The notes under the pieces are model-generated. The model did no database searches. It saw only the letters and a list, made by a program, of their open reading frames with translations, and was not told the DNA's origin. A stretch of DNA of 64,000 nt from VRUE01 sp963702035 (GTDB taxonomy: Bacteria > Actinomycetota > Thermoleophilia > Solirubrobacterales > 70-9): positions 868,001-932,000 of the forward strand of contig OY969700.1 of the NCBI GenBank assembly GCA_963702035.1. The letters are read 5' to 3'. The first letter of the stretch is position 1. The number at the start of each line of letters is the position of its first letter. The translations under genes were made by a program, and so were the position numbers. Of this stretch, positions 16,269 to 24,720 are shown piece by piece.

Positions 16269-17363
16269 ATGTCTCGTCAGACCCAACCCGACCCCGCCGA
16301 AGGAATCGAGTACGTCAGGTTCTCCGACCTGCAGAGCAGACGCGAGTTGTGGTCGAAGCTCGCCGAACGAGCGGGCAACATCTTCGCCACCTGGGAGTGG
16401 GCCAACACCTGGTGGCAGGAGTTCGGCTCGACCGTCGAGCCCGCCTTCGTCGAGTGTCGCGACCGGCACGGACGGGCGTTTGCCATTCTGCCTCTCTGCA
16501 TCGAAAGGCGAGGCGTGAGGCTGGTGAGGTTCCTCGGCCACGGGGTGAGCGACGTTCTCGGCCCGATCTGCGATCCGGACGACTCCCCGGCGGCGGGCCG
16601 GGCGCTGCGGGGCGCCGTCGAGTTCCTCGGAACGCCGTCGCTGCTCTTGGCGGAGCACCTGCCCGGGGGGGGCGTCGCGGAAGCCTTCGGCGGTCGGCTG
16701 CTCGTCCGCGAAGCCAATCCGTTCATCGAAATCGAAGGCGAAACCTGGGAGGCCTACCTAGGCACGCGAAGCAAGAACCTGAGGGAAAAGCTCCGCCGCA
16801 GCACGCGCAAGCTGGAGGGCTCACACCAGGTCACGTTCCGGCTCTGCGACGAGCCCGGCCAGGTCGAGAACGATATGCGCCAACTGGTCTCGCTCCACCG
16901 CATGCGGTGGAGCGAGGGCAGCAATTTCGGACGACAGAGCGTCGTCAACTTTCACCTCAGACTGGCTCCGATCCTCTTCGACCGCGGCTGGCTGCGACTC
17001 TGGACGATGGAAGTCAACGGCGAGCCTGCCGCCGCCTGGTACGGCTTCCGCTACGGGGGCGCCGAGAGCTTCTTCCAGTCCGGGCGAGACCCTGGCTTCG
17101 ACCGGTTCTCGGTCGGCTTCCTGCTGCTCACCCGGACGATCAGAGCCGCCTTCGACGACGGCCTCGACCGCTACGCGTTCCTGCGCGGCGACGAGCCCTA
17201 CAAGGACCGCTTCGCCGGCGTTGACCACGGGCTGGAGAGCCGCATCTACGGCCGCGGCCCGATCGGCGCCCCGGGCATGGTCGCCGCCTCGTTGGCGGTC
17301 CGGTCGAAACGCGTGCGCAGCGTGGCGGCGGCCGCCCTGGGGCGACGCCGTACCGCAGGCTGA
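16269..17363 (+). CDS. CelD/BcsL-like GNAT acyltransferase, copy 1
   Basis: This 364-residue protein belongs to the GNAT fold group annotated as cellulose-biosynthesis protein CelD/BcsL and FemAB-like. WEWANTWWQEFG (~35-46) is the typical N-terminal box. NLREKLRRSTRKLE (~177-190), AWYGFRYGGAESFFQSGRDP (~258-277) and RYAFLRGDEPYKDRFAG (~303-319) are the conserved C-terminal GNAT blocks. It likely transfers an acyl or aminoacyl group to a sugar or lipid in the polysaccharide pathway. The ATG at 16269 lies twelve bases after the frameshifted GT stop, and the frame is the same as the first half of that gene. A second member lies at 17953-19020 on the other strand. The substrate is unknown. Confidence 0.8.
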   Translation: MSRQTQPDPAEGIEYVRFSDLQSRRELWSKLAERAGNIFATWEWANTWWQEFGSTVEPAFVECRDRHGRAFAILPLCIERRGVRLVRFLGHGVSDVLGPICDPDDSPAAGRALRGAVEFLGTPSLLLAEHLPGGGVAEAFGGRLLVREANPFIEIEGETWEAYLGTRSKNLREKLRRSTRKLEGSHQVTFRLCDEPGQVENDMRQLVSLHRMRWSEGSNFGRQSVVNFHLRLAPILFDRGWLRLWTMEVNGEPAAAWYGFRYGGAESFFQSGRDPGFDRFSVGFLLLTRTIRAAFDDGLDRYAFLRGDEPYKDRFAGVDHGLESRIYGRGPIGAPGMVAASLAVRSKRVRSVAAAALGRRRTAG

Positions 17364-17373
17364 GACGCCTCAG
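17360..17373. terminator. Small hairpin across convergent gene ends
   Basis: CTGAG and CTCAG separated by ACGC form a five-base stem that spans the end of the CelD-like gene (stop 17361-17363) and the end of the MaoC gene (stop at 17370). The position suits a bidirectional terminator, but the stem is short. Confidence 0.3.
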
Positions 17374-17879
17374 GGACGGCGCGGCACGAGAACCAGGCGC
17401 TTGAACTCGGCGACGAGGACGCCATCCTGGTTCAGCACGCGGGTGTGGACCTTGACGATGCCGCGATCCGGCTTCGATTTGGAGGGCTTCACGTCCAGCA
17501 CCTCCGTCTCGCAGAAGAGCGTGTCGCCGTGGAAGACCGGGTTAGGGTGGCTGAGTTCTTCGGTCGCGAGATTGGCGATCGCCTTGCCGGAGACATCGGA
17601 GACCGACATGCCAAGGGCCAGCGAGTAGACCAGCGGGCCGACGACGACGTTGCGGCCTTGCTGGGAGTTGCTCGCGTAGATGTCGTTGATGTGCAGAGGG
17701 TGGTGGTTCATCGTGATCAGGCAGAAGAGGTGGTCGTCGGCCTCGGTCACGGTCTTCGCCGGCCAGTGCTTGTAGACGGCGCCGACCTCAAACTCCTCGA
17801 GGTAGCGGCCGTAGCTGTGCGCGCCGGACGCCTCGCGCTCGGCCTGGTCGGTGGTCAGCTCGTACTTCTGCTCGCTCAT
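17370..17879 (-). CDS. MaoC-like hotdog hydratase, mesaconyl-CoA hydratase-like
   Basis: This 169-residue single-hotdog protein carries the hydratase-2 motif NHHPLHIN (catalytic Asp/Asn-His pair), followed by QGRNVVVGPLVYSLALGMS. It should hydrate the double bond of an enoyl-CoA. The form without a second hotdog and with a long N-terminal segment resembles the MaoC proteins of actinobacterial ethylmalonyl-CoA clusters. The acyl-CoA dehydrogenase at 19389-20603 and the malyl-CoA lyase at 29031-30083 would be the steps before and after it. That pathway role is inference, since no crotonyl-CoA carboxylase is in the window. The ATG at 17879 (MSEQKYELT) is chosen because a purine-rich AGGAGA lies upstream. 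Confidence 0.78.
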   Translation of the reverse strand: MSEQKYELTTDQAEREASGAHSYGRYLEEFEVGAVYKHWPAKTVTEADDHLFCLITMNHHPLHINDIYASNSQQGRNVVVGPLVYSLALGMSVSDVSGKAIANLATEELSHPNPVFHGDTLFCETEVLDVKPSKSKPDRGIVKVHTRVLNQDGVLVAEFKRLVLVPRRP

Positions 17880-17952
17880 CTGGTCTTCATTCTCCTCTTC
17901 GTTTGCGGCGCGGAATCCTAGTCCTCTCCGGCCTCGGACAATCGCGTGGGCC

Positions 17953-19020
17953 TCAGCGAGACCGGCGGAGGCGCCGATAGGCACGGCGCAGACGTGGTCG
18001 CAGCGCCGTCCTATACGTGTAGCGGGCGAGTCCGGCGGGATTCCGGCGGTAGGTTCGCAGGCTCACGTGAGGGCGCGAGGACGTGGCGAATTTCGCCTTC
18101 CAGTCGCTCTCCGCGCCGAGCAGCTCATGCGAGCGCAGGCCATGCTCGAAGCAATGTTCGATGATCGAGAGGCGCATCACCAGACCGGGCGAAAACCCTC
18201 GGAAATCCTCGTCGAAGCCCGTCTTCAGCAGGTACAGGCGGTCCTGGCTGAGGATGCAGAGGTCAAAGGCGATCGTGCGGCCGTCGAGAACGACCCGGCT
18301 GAGCCGGAGCTCATCTCGAGCCTGGAACGAGCGCGCCACCGCTCGATAGAAGACTGCCGTGGCCGGATCGGAGTTGATTGCGGTTCCGGCGTGGCCCTTC
18401 CAGCCGCTCCCCTCGACGCGAAAGCCGTCCTCCAATTCCGCCTCGAGGTCCAGCGGCCTGACGGCGGTCGGGAACTCGGCCTCGTGCTCACGGCTCATTT
18501 TGCGTCGCAGCCGCTCCAGAGCCTTCCAGCGGCGCTTGTTCTCCGCGTACCAGACGTCGAAGTCGCCGTCGGTCTCGACGAACGGCGAGGCGTAGGAACG
18601 TTCGACCTGGGACAGCATCGCTGCCCCGTCCGCCCCGTCTCGAAGGGCGTCGATACCGGCATCGTCCTCGCGAAGGGCGGTCAGCTCGACCCCGGATCTG
18701 CCGCGCTCCATCGCCGCCGCGACCAGGCAACGCATCGCGTCGTCGTCGCCGGCCAGCGGGCGGAACGACGGGGTATGGGCGTTGGCCAGCGACCTCAGCC
18801 AACCCCCGCCGTCAAGCAGGGGCAGGACACCGGCCAGCGCGCCCCCGCGGCGCACCGTGCAGACGGCAAGCTCGGCATCGGCGCCAAAGGACCGCCACCA
18901 GGCCAGATACCAGCAGTGCAGGTCGAAGGGGCGTGGATCTGCGGGAAGGACCGCGTCCCACTCGCCCGCCAGTTCCTCGAAGCGGCTCGGCTCCTCGATC
19001 CACTCGACGTCCAGGCTCAC
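17953..19020 (-). CDS. CelD/BcsL-like GNAT acyltransferase, copy 2
   Basis: This 355-residue protein has the same domain layout as 16269-17363. The N-terminal box is FDLHCWYLAWWRSFG (~32-46). The central pair KRRWKALERLRRKM and GSGWKGHAGTAI matches the CelD group, and the C-terminal GNAT core includes LYLLKTGFDEDFRGFSPG and LLGAESDWKAKFA. Identity to the first copy is low by eye, so this is an old paralogue. It starts at GTG 19020 and lies just downstream of an SCP2-like and an acyl-CoA dehydrogenase gene on the same strand. It may acylate an envelope glycan or lipid; the acceptor is not known. Confidence 0.78.
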   Translation of the reverse strand: MSLDVEWIEEPSRFEELAGEWDAVLPADPRPFDLHCWYLAWWRSFGADAELAVCTVRRGGALAGVLPLLDGGGWLRSLANAHTPSFRPLAGDDDAMRCLVAAAMERGRSGVELTALREDDAGIDALRDGADGAAMLSQVERSYASPFVETDGDFDVWYAENKRRWKALERLRRKMSREHEAEFPTAVRPLDLEAELEDGFRVEGSGWKGHAGTAINSDPATAVFYRAVARSFQARDELRLSRVVLDGRTIAFDLCILSQDRLYLLKTGFDEDFRGFSPGLVMRLSIIEHCFEHGLRSHELLGAESDWKAKFATSSRPHVSLRTYRRNPAGLARYTYRTALRPRLRRAYRRLRRSR

Positions 19021-19024
19021 GCGA

Positions 19025-19387
19025 CTAGTGCGCTTTCCTCAGCCGCAAGCGCTGCTCCTGTCGCTCGACCACCTGGACGACGAGCTTCTTCACGTTGGAG
19101 TCGCCGGTGGCCTTGATGTGACCGGTCTCGACCGCTTTGCGGTAGCCCTTTAGGGTGCCCCGCTCGGCCAGCTCGTTGAACTGGGCCCGGTCGATCTGGA
19201 CCAGGATGCGCTCGTCCTGAGCCAGGTCCTTCTTGATCTTCGGACCCGGCAGCTCTACCCGGTAGAGCTGGATGTCCCCCCGACCGCGCAGCTCCAGCCC
19301 GAAGACCAGTTTCAGTTTCTGCAGCGCAGGGACCTCGGCCTGAAAGCGCTCGACGGCGACGCGGATGAGGTCGGCCGTCGAGGCCAA
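19025..19387 (-). CDS. SCP2-like sterol/lipid-binding domain protein
   Basis: This 120-residue protein is read as an SCP2-like single domain. The central LKLVFGLELRGRGDIQLYRV corresponds to the first beta hairpin, and ILVQIDRAQFNELAERGTLK followed by AVETGHIKATGD matches the SCP2 block in which a Gly-Lys loop precedes the ligand-covering helix. Such proteins bind acyl-CoAs or other lipids. A TTG start (19387) lies one base from the acyl-CoA dehydrogenase stop, so the two genes are probably cotranscribed. The assignment is from pattern only; the domain is shorter on the N-terminal side than typical members. Confidence 0.6.
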   Translation of the reverse strand: MASTADLIRVAVERFQAEVPALQKLKLVFGLELRGRGDIQLYRVELPGPKIKKDLAQDERILVQIDRAQFNELAERGTLKGYRKAVETGHIKATGDSNVKKLVVQVVERQEQRLRLRKAH

Positions 19388-19388
19388 C

Positions 19389-20603
19389 CTAGATCTTGTG
19401 CCTCTGCAGAAGCTTTTTGCCTATCACCATGCGCTGGATCTCCGAGGTCCCCTCGCCGATCAGGAGCAGCGGCGCGTCGCGGTAGAGGCGCTCGATCTCG
19501 TACTCCTTCGAGTAGCCGTAGCCACCGTGGATGCGGAAGCACTCCTCGACGCACTCCTTGCCGGTCTCCGAGGCGAGCAGCTTCGCCATCCCCGCCTCCA
19601 GGTCGGAGCGCTCGCCGGCGTCCTTCATCCGCGCCGCCTTGCGGGTGACGAGGCGAGCCGCCTCGATCTTGGTCGCCATGTCGGCGAGCTTGAACTGGAT
19701 CGCCTGGTGCTGGGCGATCGGCTTGCCGAAGGTCTTGCGCTCCTGGCTGTAGCGGAGGGCCAGCTCGAGCGCCCGCTGGGCGATGCCGACGCCGCGGGCG
19801 GCGACGTTGACCCGGCCGACCTCGAGCGCATCCATCATCTGCACGAAGCCCTGCCCCACTCCCGCCTCCTCGCCGCCGAGCACCCGCTCGGACGGGCAGC
19901 GGTAGCCGTCGTAGACGAGCTCGGTGGACTCGACCCCCTTGTAGCCCATCTTCTTGATCTTGGGCGGGACGGTCAGGCCGGCGTAGTCGCCATCGTTGAC
20001 TTCCTTCCAGGGCTCCTTCTCGGTGATGAAGCAGGTCATCCCCTTGTACGCGGGCTCCGCTTTGGGGTCGGTCTTCATCAGCACGAAGACGACGCTCGAG
20101 CCGAGCCCGTTGGTCACCCACATCTTCTGGCCGCTCAACTCCCACTTGCCGTCGTCGCCCTTCTTGGCGGTCGACTTGATGCCCTGGACGTCGGAGCCGA
20201 CCTCGGGCTCCGAGAGCGAGAAGGCGGCGCGGATCTCACCGGTGGCCATCTTCGGCAGGAAGTAGTCCTTCTGCTCGTCGGTGCCGAACTTCATCAGCAG
20301 GTAGGAGCCGATGAAGTGGGTGTTGACGACGCCGGAGATCGAGATCCAGCCGCGCGAGAGCTCTTCGACGATCATCGCGTAGGTCGTCAGGTCGAGCCCC
20401 ATGCCGCCGTACTCCTCGGGAATCGTCACCCCGAAGAGGCCGAGCTCCTTCATCTGCTCGACGATCGGCTCCGGGAAGGAGTCCTCGTGGTCGTAGCGCT
20501 CGGCGTTGGGGATGATCTGCTCGTCGGCGAACTGGCGCACCATCTCGGTGATGTCGCGCTGGATGTCGGTCTGCTCGGTATAGGCGGCGGTGTCTACGGC
20601 CAT
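19389..20603 (-). CDS. Acyl-CoA dehydrogenase, possibly methylsuccinyl-CoA dehydrogenase
   Basis: This 404-residue flavoprotein has the complete acyl-CoA dehydrogenase plan. An N-terminal helical domain is followed by the FAD/substrate strand AAFSLSEPEVGSD, KMWVTNG, then EVGRVNVAARGVGIAQRALE, and RIHGGYGYSKEYEIERLYRD before the catalytic Glu in GEGTSEIQR. It oxidises an acyl-CoA at the alpha-beta bond and passes electrons to ETF. The MAVDTAAYTEQ start and the EVGR(V/I)N block resemble actinobacterial enzymes found in ethylmalonyl-CoA pathway clusters. With the MaoC protein here and the lyase at 29031-30083, a methylsuccinyl-CoA role is reasonable but unproven. ATG 20603 is preceded closely by AGGAG. 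Confidence 0.88.
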   Translation of the reverse strand: MAVDTAAYTEQTDIQRDITEMVRQFADEQIIPNAERYDHEDSFPEPIVEQMKELGLFGVTIPEEYGGMGLDLTTYAMIVEELSRGWISISGVVNTHFIGSYLLMKFGTDEQKDYFLPKMATGEIRAAFSLSEPEVGSDVQGIKSTAKKGDDGKWELSGQKMWVTNGLGSSVVFVLMKTDPKAEPAYKGMTCFITEKEPWKEVNDGDYAGLTVPPKIKKMGYKGVESTELVYDGYRCPSERVLGGEEAGVGQGFVQMMDALEVGRVNVAARGVGIAQRALELALRYSQERKTFGKPIAQHQAIQFKLADMATKIEAARLVTRKAARMKDAGERSDLEAGMAKLLASETGKECVEECFRIHGGYGYSKEYEIERLYRDAPLLLIGEGTSEIQRMVIGKKLLQRHKI

Positions 20604-20688
20604 GGCTCCTAGCTCATTTCGGTGAATTGACGGCGCGCGTCGCGGCGACGACCTCGCTCCGGAGAAGGATATCGACGCGGTGGCGCGG

Positions 20689-21858
20689 TCAGACGCTCGG
20701 CCTCGCGCCGCGCGCGAGACCGATAAGCGGCTGCAGCGCACGGACCCCGAATGGCAGGGGATCGTGCCAGCGGAAGTAGGCATGCGCCACCCCGCGCCTG
20801 GGCCATAGGATCGAAGCGGCTCTCCTCGGATGGCCCTCGCGCAGGCCATGCAAGGCATTGCGCAGATCTGCGTCCTCCCAGCGGTAGTAGATCCCGGGTC
20901 GGGCCGCGAGGCTCGCGTCCTTGCCTTTGAGCAGCCAGTCGCACCAGACGGCGGGCAGCGGCGCCCCGGCCTTCACCGCAAGCGCGATCGAGCCGTAGAT
21001 GCGAGGGTTGAAGTCGAGTACCGCACAGTCACCCTCACCCCGCTCGATCAGCTCGAGCTCGAAGATCCCCTCCCAGCCCAGCAGTCCCAGCAGCCGAGCG
21101 ACCCGATCGAGCAAGGAGTCCGGCGCCTCGATCGAACGCGAGAAGGAAACGGGACCGGCCTCCGGGGGCCACGTCCGCACGTAGCGGCTGCAGCCGGCGG
21201 CGAGGAGCCGCGCGTCGGCGAATACGCCGCCGACCGAGACGATCGACCCGCGCTCGCGGCGCTGGACCAGGCACGGCGTTCCGCTTGCAACGAGCTGCTC
21301 TTCGAGCGCCCGGCGGTCGTCGACTAGCGCGCTCGCCAGGTGGCGGGTCTCGCCGCCCTCGCGGAAGACCGTGCGGCGGGGCTTCAGCACCACCGGGAAT
21401 CCGAACCGCTCCGCGGCCGCAAACGCTTCGTCTCGATCGCCACAGACGACCGTCTCCGGCGCTGCAAGACCCGCCTCGACGGCCCGCGCGACCAGCTCGG
21501 CCTTGTCGGTGCACCGCTCGACCGTCCCGCGGTCCACCATCCCCAAAGCCAATCCGGCGCCGTCGAGTTGCTCCCGGTTGTTCGAGAGCGCCCACAGCGA
21601 GCCCTCACTACAGGGCAGCACCGTCAGGTAGCCGCGATCGGCCGCGATCGCCGCCACCCGGGAGGCGAACTCGCCCGGCGCCGCACGCGGGTTCGGGAGC
21701 CGGAACCAGTGCTCGGAGAAACGCGACCATCCGGCCGGGATGGGGCGCTGGCGGCTCGCCGTCCCGACCCGATAGCCGGCTCGTGCGAGACTTTCGCAAG
21801 CCGCCACCGCAGAACGTTCCCCGGCGTCGACGATCAGAACGCCCGGCGATGCGGTCAA
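20689..21858 (-). CDS. ATP-grasp domain carboxylate-amine/thiol ligase
   Basis: This 389-residue protein has the ATP-grasp fold of carbamoyl-phosphate-synthase-like ligases. An N-terminal preATP-grasp Rossmann domain (VLIVDAGERSAVAACESLAR) is followed by the lid region (FPVVLKPRR, with the ATP-contacting Lys) and the metal-binding block GIFELELIERG / VLDFNPRIYGSI, with acidic residues and Asn. It should activate a carboxylate as an acyl phosphate and join it to an amine or other nucleophile. Its ATG overlaps the stop of the flavoprotein gene upstream (ATGA), so the two form a coupled pair. The substrates are unknown; an envelope or small-molecule tailoring role is possible. Confidence 0.82.
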   Translation of the reverse strand: MTASPGVLIVDAGERSAVAACESLARAGYRVGTASRQRPIPAGWSRFSEHWFRLPNPRAAPGEFASRVAAIAADRGYLTVLPCSEGSLWALSNNREQLDGAGLALGMVDRGTVERCTDKAELVARAVEAGLAAPETVVCGDRDEAFAAAERFGFPVVLKPRRTVFREGGETRHLASALVDDRRALEEQLVASGTPCLVQRRERGSIVSVGGVFADARLLAAGCSRYVRTWPPEAGPVSFSRSIEAPDSLLDRVARLLGLLGWEGIFELELIERGEGDCAVLDFNPRIYGSIALAVKAGAPLPAVWCDWLLKGKDASLAARPGIYYRWEDADLRNALHGLREGHPRRAASILWPRRGVAHAYFRWHDPLPFGVRALQPLIGLARGARPSV

Positions 21859-23102
21859 CGCGGCGTGCTCTGCCGTGCAGCAAGCCGCCGCGCCACTCGC
21901 AGCGCTGCGAACCTAGCGCCGAAAACGAACCGCATCAGCGGGCCGAAGCTCGGCGCGGCCAGGTACCCGACGAAGTAGAGGCCGGGCACGTTGCTCTCGA
22001 ACGAGCGGGTCAGCACTGGCGCGCCGGCGACGGTTGCGATCTCCGCCGTCAGCTCCGGGTCGAGGAATCCCAAGCCGTTCAGGTCGGGCCGGTAGCCGGT
22101 TCCCGCCACGACCTGCTCGGTCGTGATCTCCTCAGGACCGGCAGGGCCTTCCAAGCGCAGGCGGACTCCGCCGTTCTCGGCCTGCGCCTCGACGACCCTT
22201 CGCTGCAGGTGGACGTCCACATGACTCTCGAAACGGCGGCGAAGCCACCAGGCCCCGGCCGGCCCCAGCACCGAGAAGGCCTTCTCGACTCGCCAGTCCT
22301 CCCGCATCGCGTGGTAAGCCAGCGGGAAATTCGAGCACACCCACTGCGCCCGCCCCTCGCCCAAGCCGGACTCCGGGTAACGCAGCTTATGTCGCAAAGA
22401 CCGCTCCTCCCCCCCTGGCCTGGAGAGCCAGCTGAGCGCCGGAGCGCGCGCAAGGAGGCGCACCGGGCGACCGCTCTCGCCAATCAACGCCGCAGCCTCG
22501 AGCGCGGATTGGCCAGCTCCCAGCACCACAGCGTCCGACGGCGGCGAGCCTGGGTCACGTTGGTCATAGCTGTGCAGCAGCACCTGCTTCGAGAGGCCTT
22601 CCAGCTCCCGCGGCACGTATGCCTGCCCCTGGATCCCGGCGGCCAATACGACTCGGCGCGCCGACAGGCTTCCGCCGTCGCGCAACTCCAAGGTGAATTC
22701 ACCTGAGGTGAGGCTCAATCGCTCGACCAGCCTGGTGTCCAGCTGGGGAACCGCTCGCTTCTGAAACCAAAGCCCATAGCGACAAAACGTGTCCAGGGCG
22801 ATCGGCAGGGCGATCCGCGCATACTCGATCCCGGAGTCGCGACAGAAGCGCTCGAGCGTGTGCTCCCCGTCCGGGTCGGACAGGTTGGACGCAAAGCCCT
22901 CCGACTTCAGGTACATGCCGGCGGGCATGTGGCTGCACCAGCTGTCCATCGGGGTTCCGAAGATCTCGTGGCTGACGCCTCGGCGGGTCAGGTGTGCGGA
23001 AACCGACAACCCATACGGGCCGGCGCCGATCACGGCGACGTCGGTGTCGGCGTTCCCGGGCACCACGCTATGGCAGGCGGACGTCGCCAACGATCTCCTC
23101 AT
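21855..23102 (-). CDS. FAD/NAD(P)-binding oxidoreductase (CzcO-like monooxygenase)
   Basis: This 415-residue flavoprotein has two dinucleotide-binding motifs: VAVIGAGPYGLSVSAHL for FAD at the N-terminus (~22-38) and AVVLGAGQSALEAAALIGES for NAD(P)H in the middle. VVAGTGYRPDLNGLGFLD near the C-terminus is the usual ATG-type motif. It resembles class B flavin monooxygenases and the CzcO-like group, but the class B fingerprint FxGxxxHxxxW is not evident; the sequence has LLHSYDQRD at that place. It is translationally coupled to the ATP-grasp ligase. ATG 23102 (MRRSLATSA) is preferred to upstream codons because the FAD motif follows within ~20 residues. Confidence 0.82.
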   Translation of the reverse strand: MRRSLATSACHSVVPGNADTDVAVIGAGPYGLSVSAHLTRRGVSHEIFGTPMDSWCSHMPAGMYLKSEGFASNLSDPDGEHTLERFCRDSGIEYARIALPIALDTFCRYGLWFQKRAVPQLDTRLVERLSLTSGEFTLELRDGGSLSARRVVLAAGIQGQAYVPRELEGLSKQVLLHSYDQRDPGSPPSDAVVLGAGQSALEAAALIGESGRPVRLLARAPALSWLSRPGGEERSLRHKLRYPESGLGEGRAQWVCSNFPLAYHAMREDWRVEKAFSVLGPAGAWWLRRRFESHVDVHLQRRVVEAQAENGGVRLRLEGPAGPEEITTEQVVAGTGYRPDLNGLGFLDPELTAEIATVAGAPVLTRSFESNVPGLYFVGYLAAPSFGPLMRFVFGARFAALRVARRLAARQSTPR

Positions 23103-23154
23103 CGGTCCAGGGGCGGGCACAGAAGGATATAGGCGCGGGACGCCACGTGACCCC

Positions 23155-23688
23155 CTACGGAACCGGCTGCACGTCACCCTTTGCGGCGAGGCGCAGCGCT
23201 TCGCCCGGGGCCGGGCTGAAAACCTCGATCTGGAGGTTCGCGCCCGGGTAGGCGAGGTGGGCGTTGTCGGGCGAGGAGGGATCGATCAGCAGCACCGCCC
23301 CGTTCTTCGTGCGGCCCAGCTTCCCCCCTTTCTGCCCGTGCGCGGCCAGCCGCAGGGAGGCGACCCCGTTCGCCGCCGGGTAGGTTGCCACCGTGATGAA
23401 GTCGGCCCGCTTGTCGCCGGCCTGCGCATCTCCCCGCAGGTAGCGGAGATAGACGCGACCGCCTTCGGTTTCGGTCAGCTCGTACCTGGCGCCCGGGCGC
23501 ACGCCGAGCCAGTAGACCGGCCTGCCGTGTTCAGCGGCGAATTCGGACAGTTCTCCCGCGGTGACGACCTCCGGTTCGCCCAGAGCAGGCCCCGAGGAAT
23601 CGCTGCCGTTGCCGATCCAGACGATGACCGCCGCGACCAGCGCGACGGAGAGGACTACGAGGAGCGTGGTGAGCCAGCGTGAAGGCAT
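23155..23688 (-). CDS. Membrane-anchored protein of unknown function
   Basis: This 177-residue protein starts MPSRWLTTLLVVLSVALVAA, giving one N-terminal membrane helix (~5-27), and the remainder should lie outside the cell. The external part is beta-rich, with YWLGVRPGARYELTETEGGR and VYLRYLRGDA, and has no Cys or known catalytic motif. I do not recognise the family. ATG 23688 is preferred to the GTG two codons upstream. It lies between the flavoprotein and the collagen-like gene with no obvious terminator on either side. Confidence 0.65.
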   Translation of the reverse strand: MPSRWLTTLLVVLSVALVAAVIVWIGNGSDSSGPALGEPEVVTAGELSEFAAEHGRPVYWLGVRPGARYELTETEGGRVYLRYLRGDAQAGDKRADFITVATYPAANGVASLRLAAHGQKGGKLGRTKNGAVLLIDPSSPDNAHLAYPGANLQIEVFSPAPGEALRLAAKGDVQPVP

Positions 23689-23750
23689 CGGCACTCGATT
23701 GGCGCAACCCTACAACCCCTCAGACGCCTAGAGCGGCGATCTCCTCGCGA

Positions 23751-24434
23751 CTACGAACTGACCAGCGCGCAGACCGCAGTGGCCTGGATCGACCAACTGG
23801 CGCCGGGGGTGTTGTCTTCGTCCGCGACGATGGTCCAGGTGGCGTTGGACGTCGCCTGGCTCTGGATGATGTTGATCTCGGCCGGGTCTCCACCCGAGCC
23901 CATGTTGATGTTCCAGCCACCGCTGAGGACGGACCGGCCTTCGGGGCAGGTGACGGTCGCCGTCTTCGGGGCGGTCGCATCGGTGGCCGAGACCGTGCCC
24001 GAGACCCTCAGGTATCTGGTCGCACCGGCGGGTCCGGTTTCGCCCTGGATGCCCTGTGGGCCGGTCGCGCCGGTTTCGCCCTTGGGTCCCTGGATGCCCT
24101 GTGGGCCGGTGTCTCCCTTCTCTCCCTTGTCGCCCTTCCGTCCGGCCGGCCCCTGGGGTCCGGCTTCGCCGCTGCCTTCTTCGATTCCGAGAACGCCCTG
24201 ATCAGAGCCGCCGACGAGCTGCACACGCTCCTCCGACCTCCGGCAGGTTGCGCTCGACACGAAGCGGATGGTGCCCTTTGCGGGGCCTGACCGCTTGATA
24301 CAGAGGGTGATCGGCTTCGCGCCGGCGGCCTGCGTGGGCGTCGAGACGGCTGCGGTCCCGGCAATCGCAAAGCACGCCACAAGGGCGAGCGACAGCCGAC
24401 GGACCTTGGGCAATGCGAACTTGGAAGCAGCCAT
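23751..24434 (-). CDS. Secreted collagen-like (Gly-X-Y) repeat protein
   Basis: This 227-residue protein has a signal peptide (~1-37, ending TQAAG), a small N-terminal region with two Cys, then a collagen-like stretch of about fifteen Gly-X-Y triplets (GPQGPAGRKGDKGEKGDTG and onward). A C-terminal globular head of ~85 residues begins TRYLRVSGTVSA and contains WNINMGSGG. Two near-identical GPQGIQG units inside the repeat suggest expansion by slippage. Bacterial proteins of this type form triple-helical stalks that display a head domain. The start at ATG 24434 is chosen so that the signal peptide is at the N-terminus. It is divergent from the giant kelch gene. Confidence 0.85.
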   Translation of the reverse strand: MAASKFALPKVRRLSLALVACFAIAGTAAVSTPTQAAGAKPITLCIKRSGPAKGTIRFVSSATCRRSEERVQLVGGSDQGVLGIEEGSGEAGPQGPAGRKGDKGEKGDTGPQGIQGPKGETGATGPQGIQGETGPAGATRYLRVSGTVSATDATAPKTATVTCPEGRSVLSGGWNINMGSGGDPAEINIIQSQATSNATWTIVADEDNTPGASWSIQATAVCALVSS

Positions 24435-24720
24435 CGAGCGCGTCTCTCTACTGGTGGGTTGAAGCCCTTTGGCGCCGCCCATCGACTTTCCGAACGGGCG
24501 ACGAAGAGCGACCCAAGGTACCCACCTACTCGACGTTTGACCAATTTATTCAGTCATACATATGGCCAATCTAGGTACTTTTGCCTAAAGGGTCGCCAAA
24601 AAGTGTGTGTTGCTGCGTGAATTCCTGCCCAAGCGGGACAGCCCGCGTCGTCATCCCTACGGGATAGCGCATAATTCGCGTGTGCCTGAGACCGGCCCGG
24701 CATCGCGCCGGCTTTCCTTG
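24435..24720. promoter_or_regulatory. Divergent regulatory region between collagen-like and kelch genes
   Basis: These 286 bases contain the most AT-rich stretch in this part of the window (about 24533-24600). TTGACC lies 17 bases before ATATGG on the plus strand, a plausible but imperfect sigma-70-type pair. ACTTTTGCC and GCCAAAAAGT (about 24577-24604) form an imperfect hairpin. No convincing gene is present; an open frame beginning at TTG 24607 only extends the kelch gene and lacks a signal peptide at its start. Confidence 0.4.

Noticed and set aside
15228..17363. A 711-residue glycosyltransferase-acyltransferase fusion
   Set aside because: The middle ~210 residues of that frame have no homology-like content, while the alternative frame there carries clear GT4 motifs; the fusion results from the frameshift.
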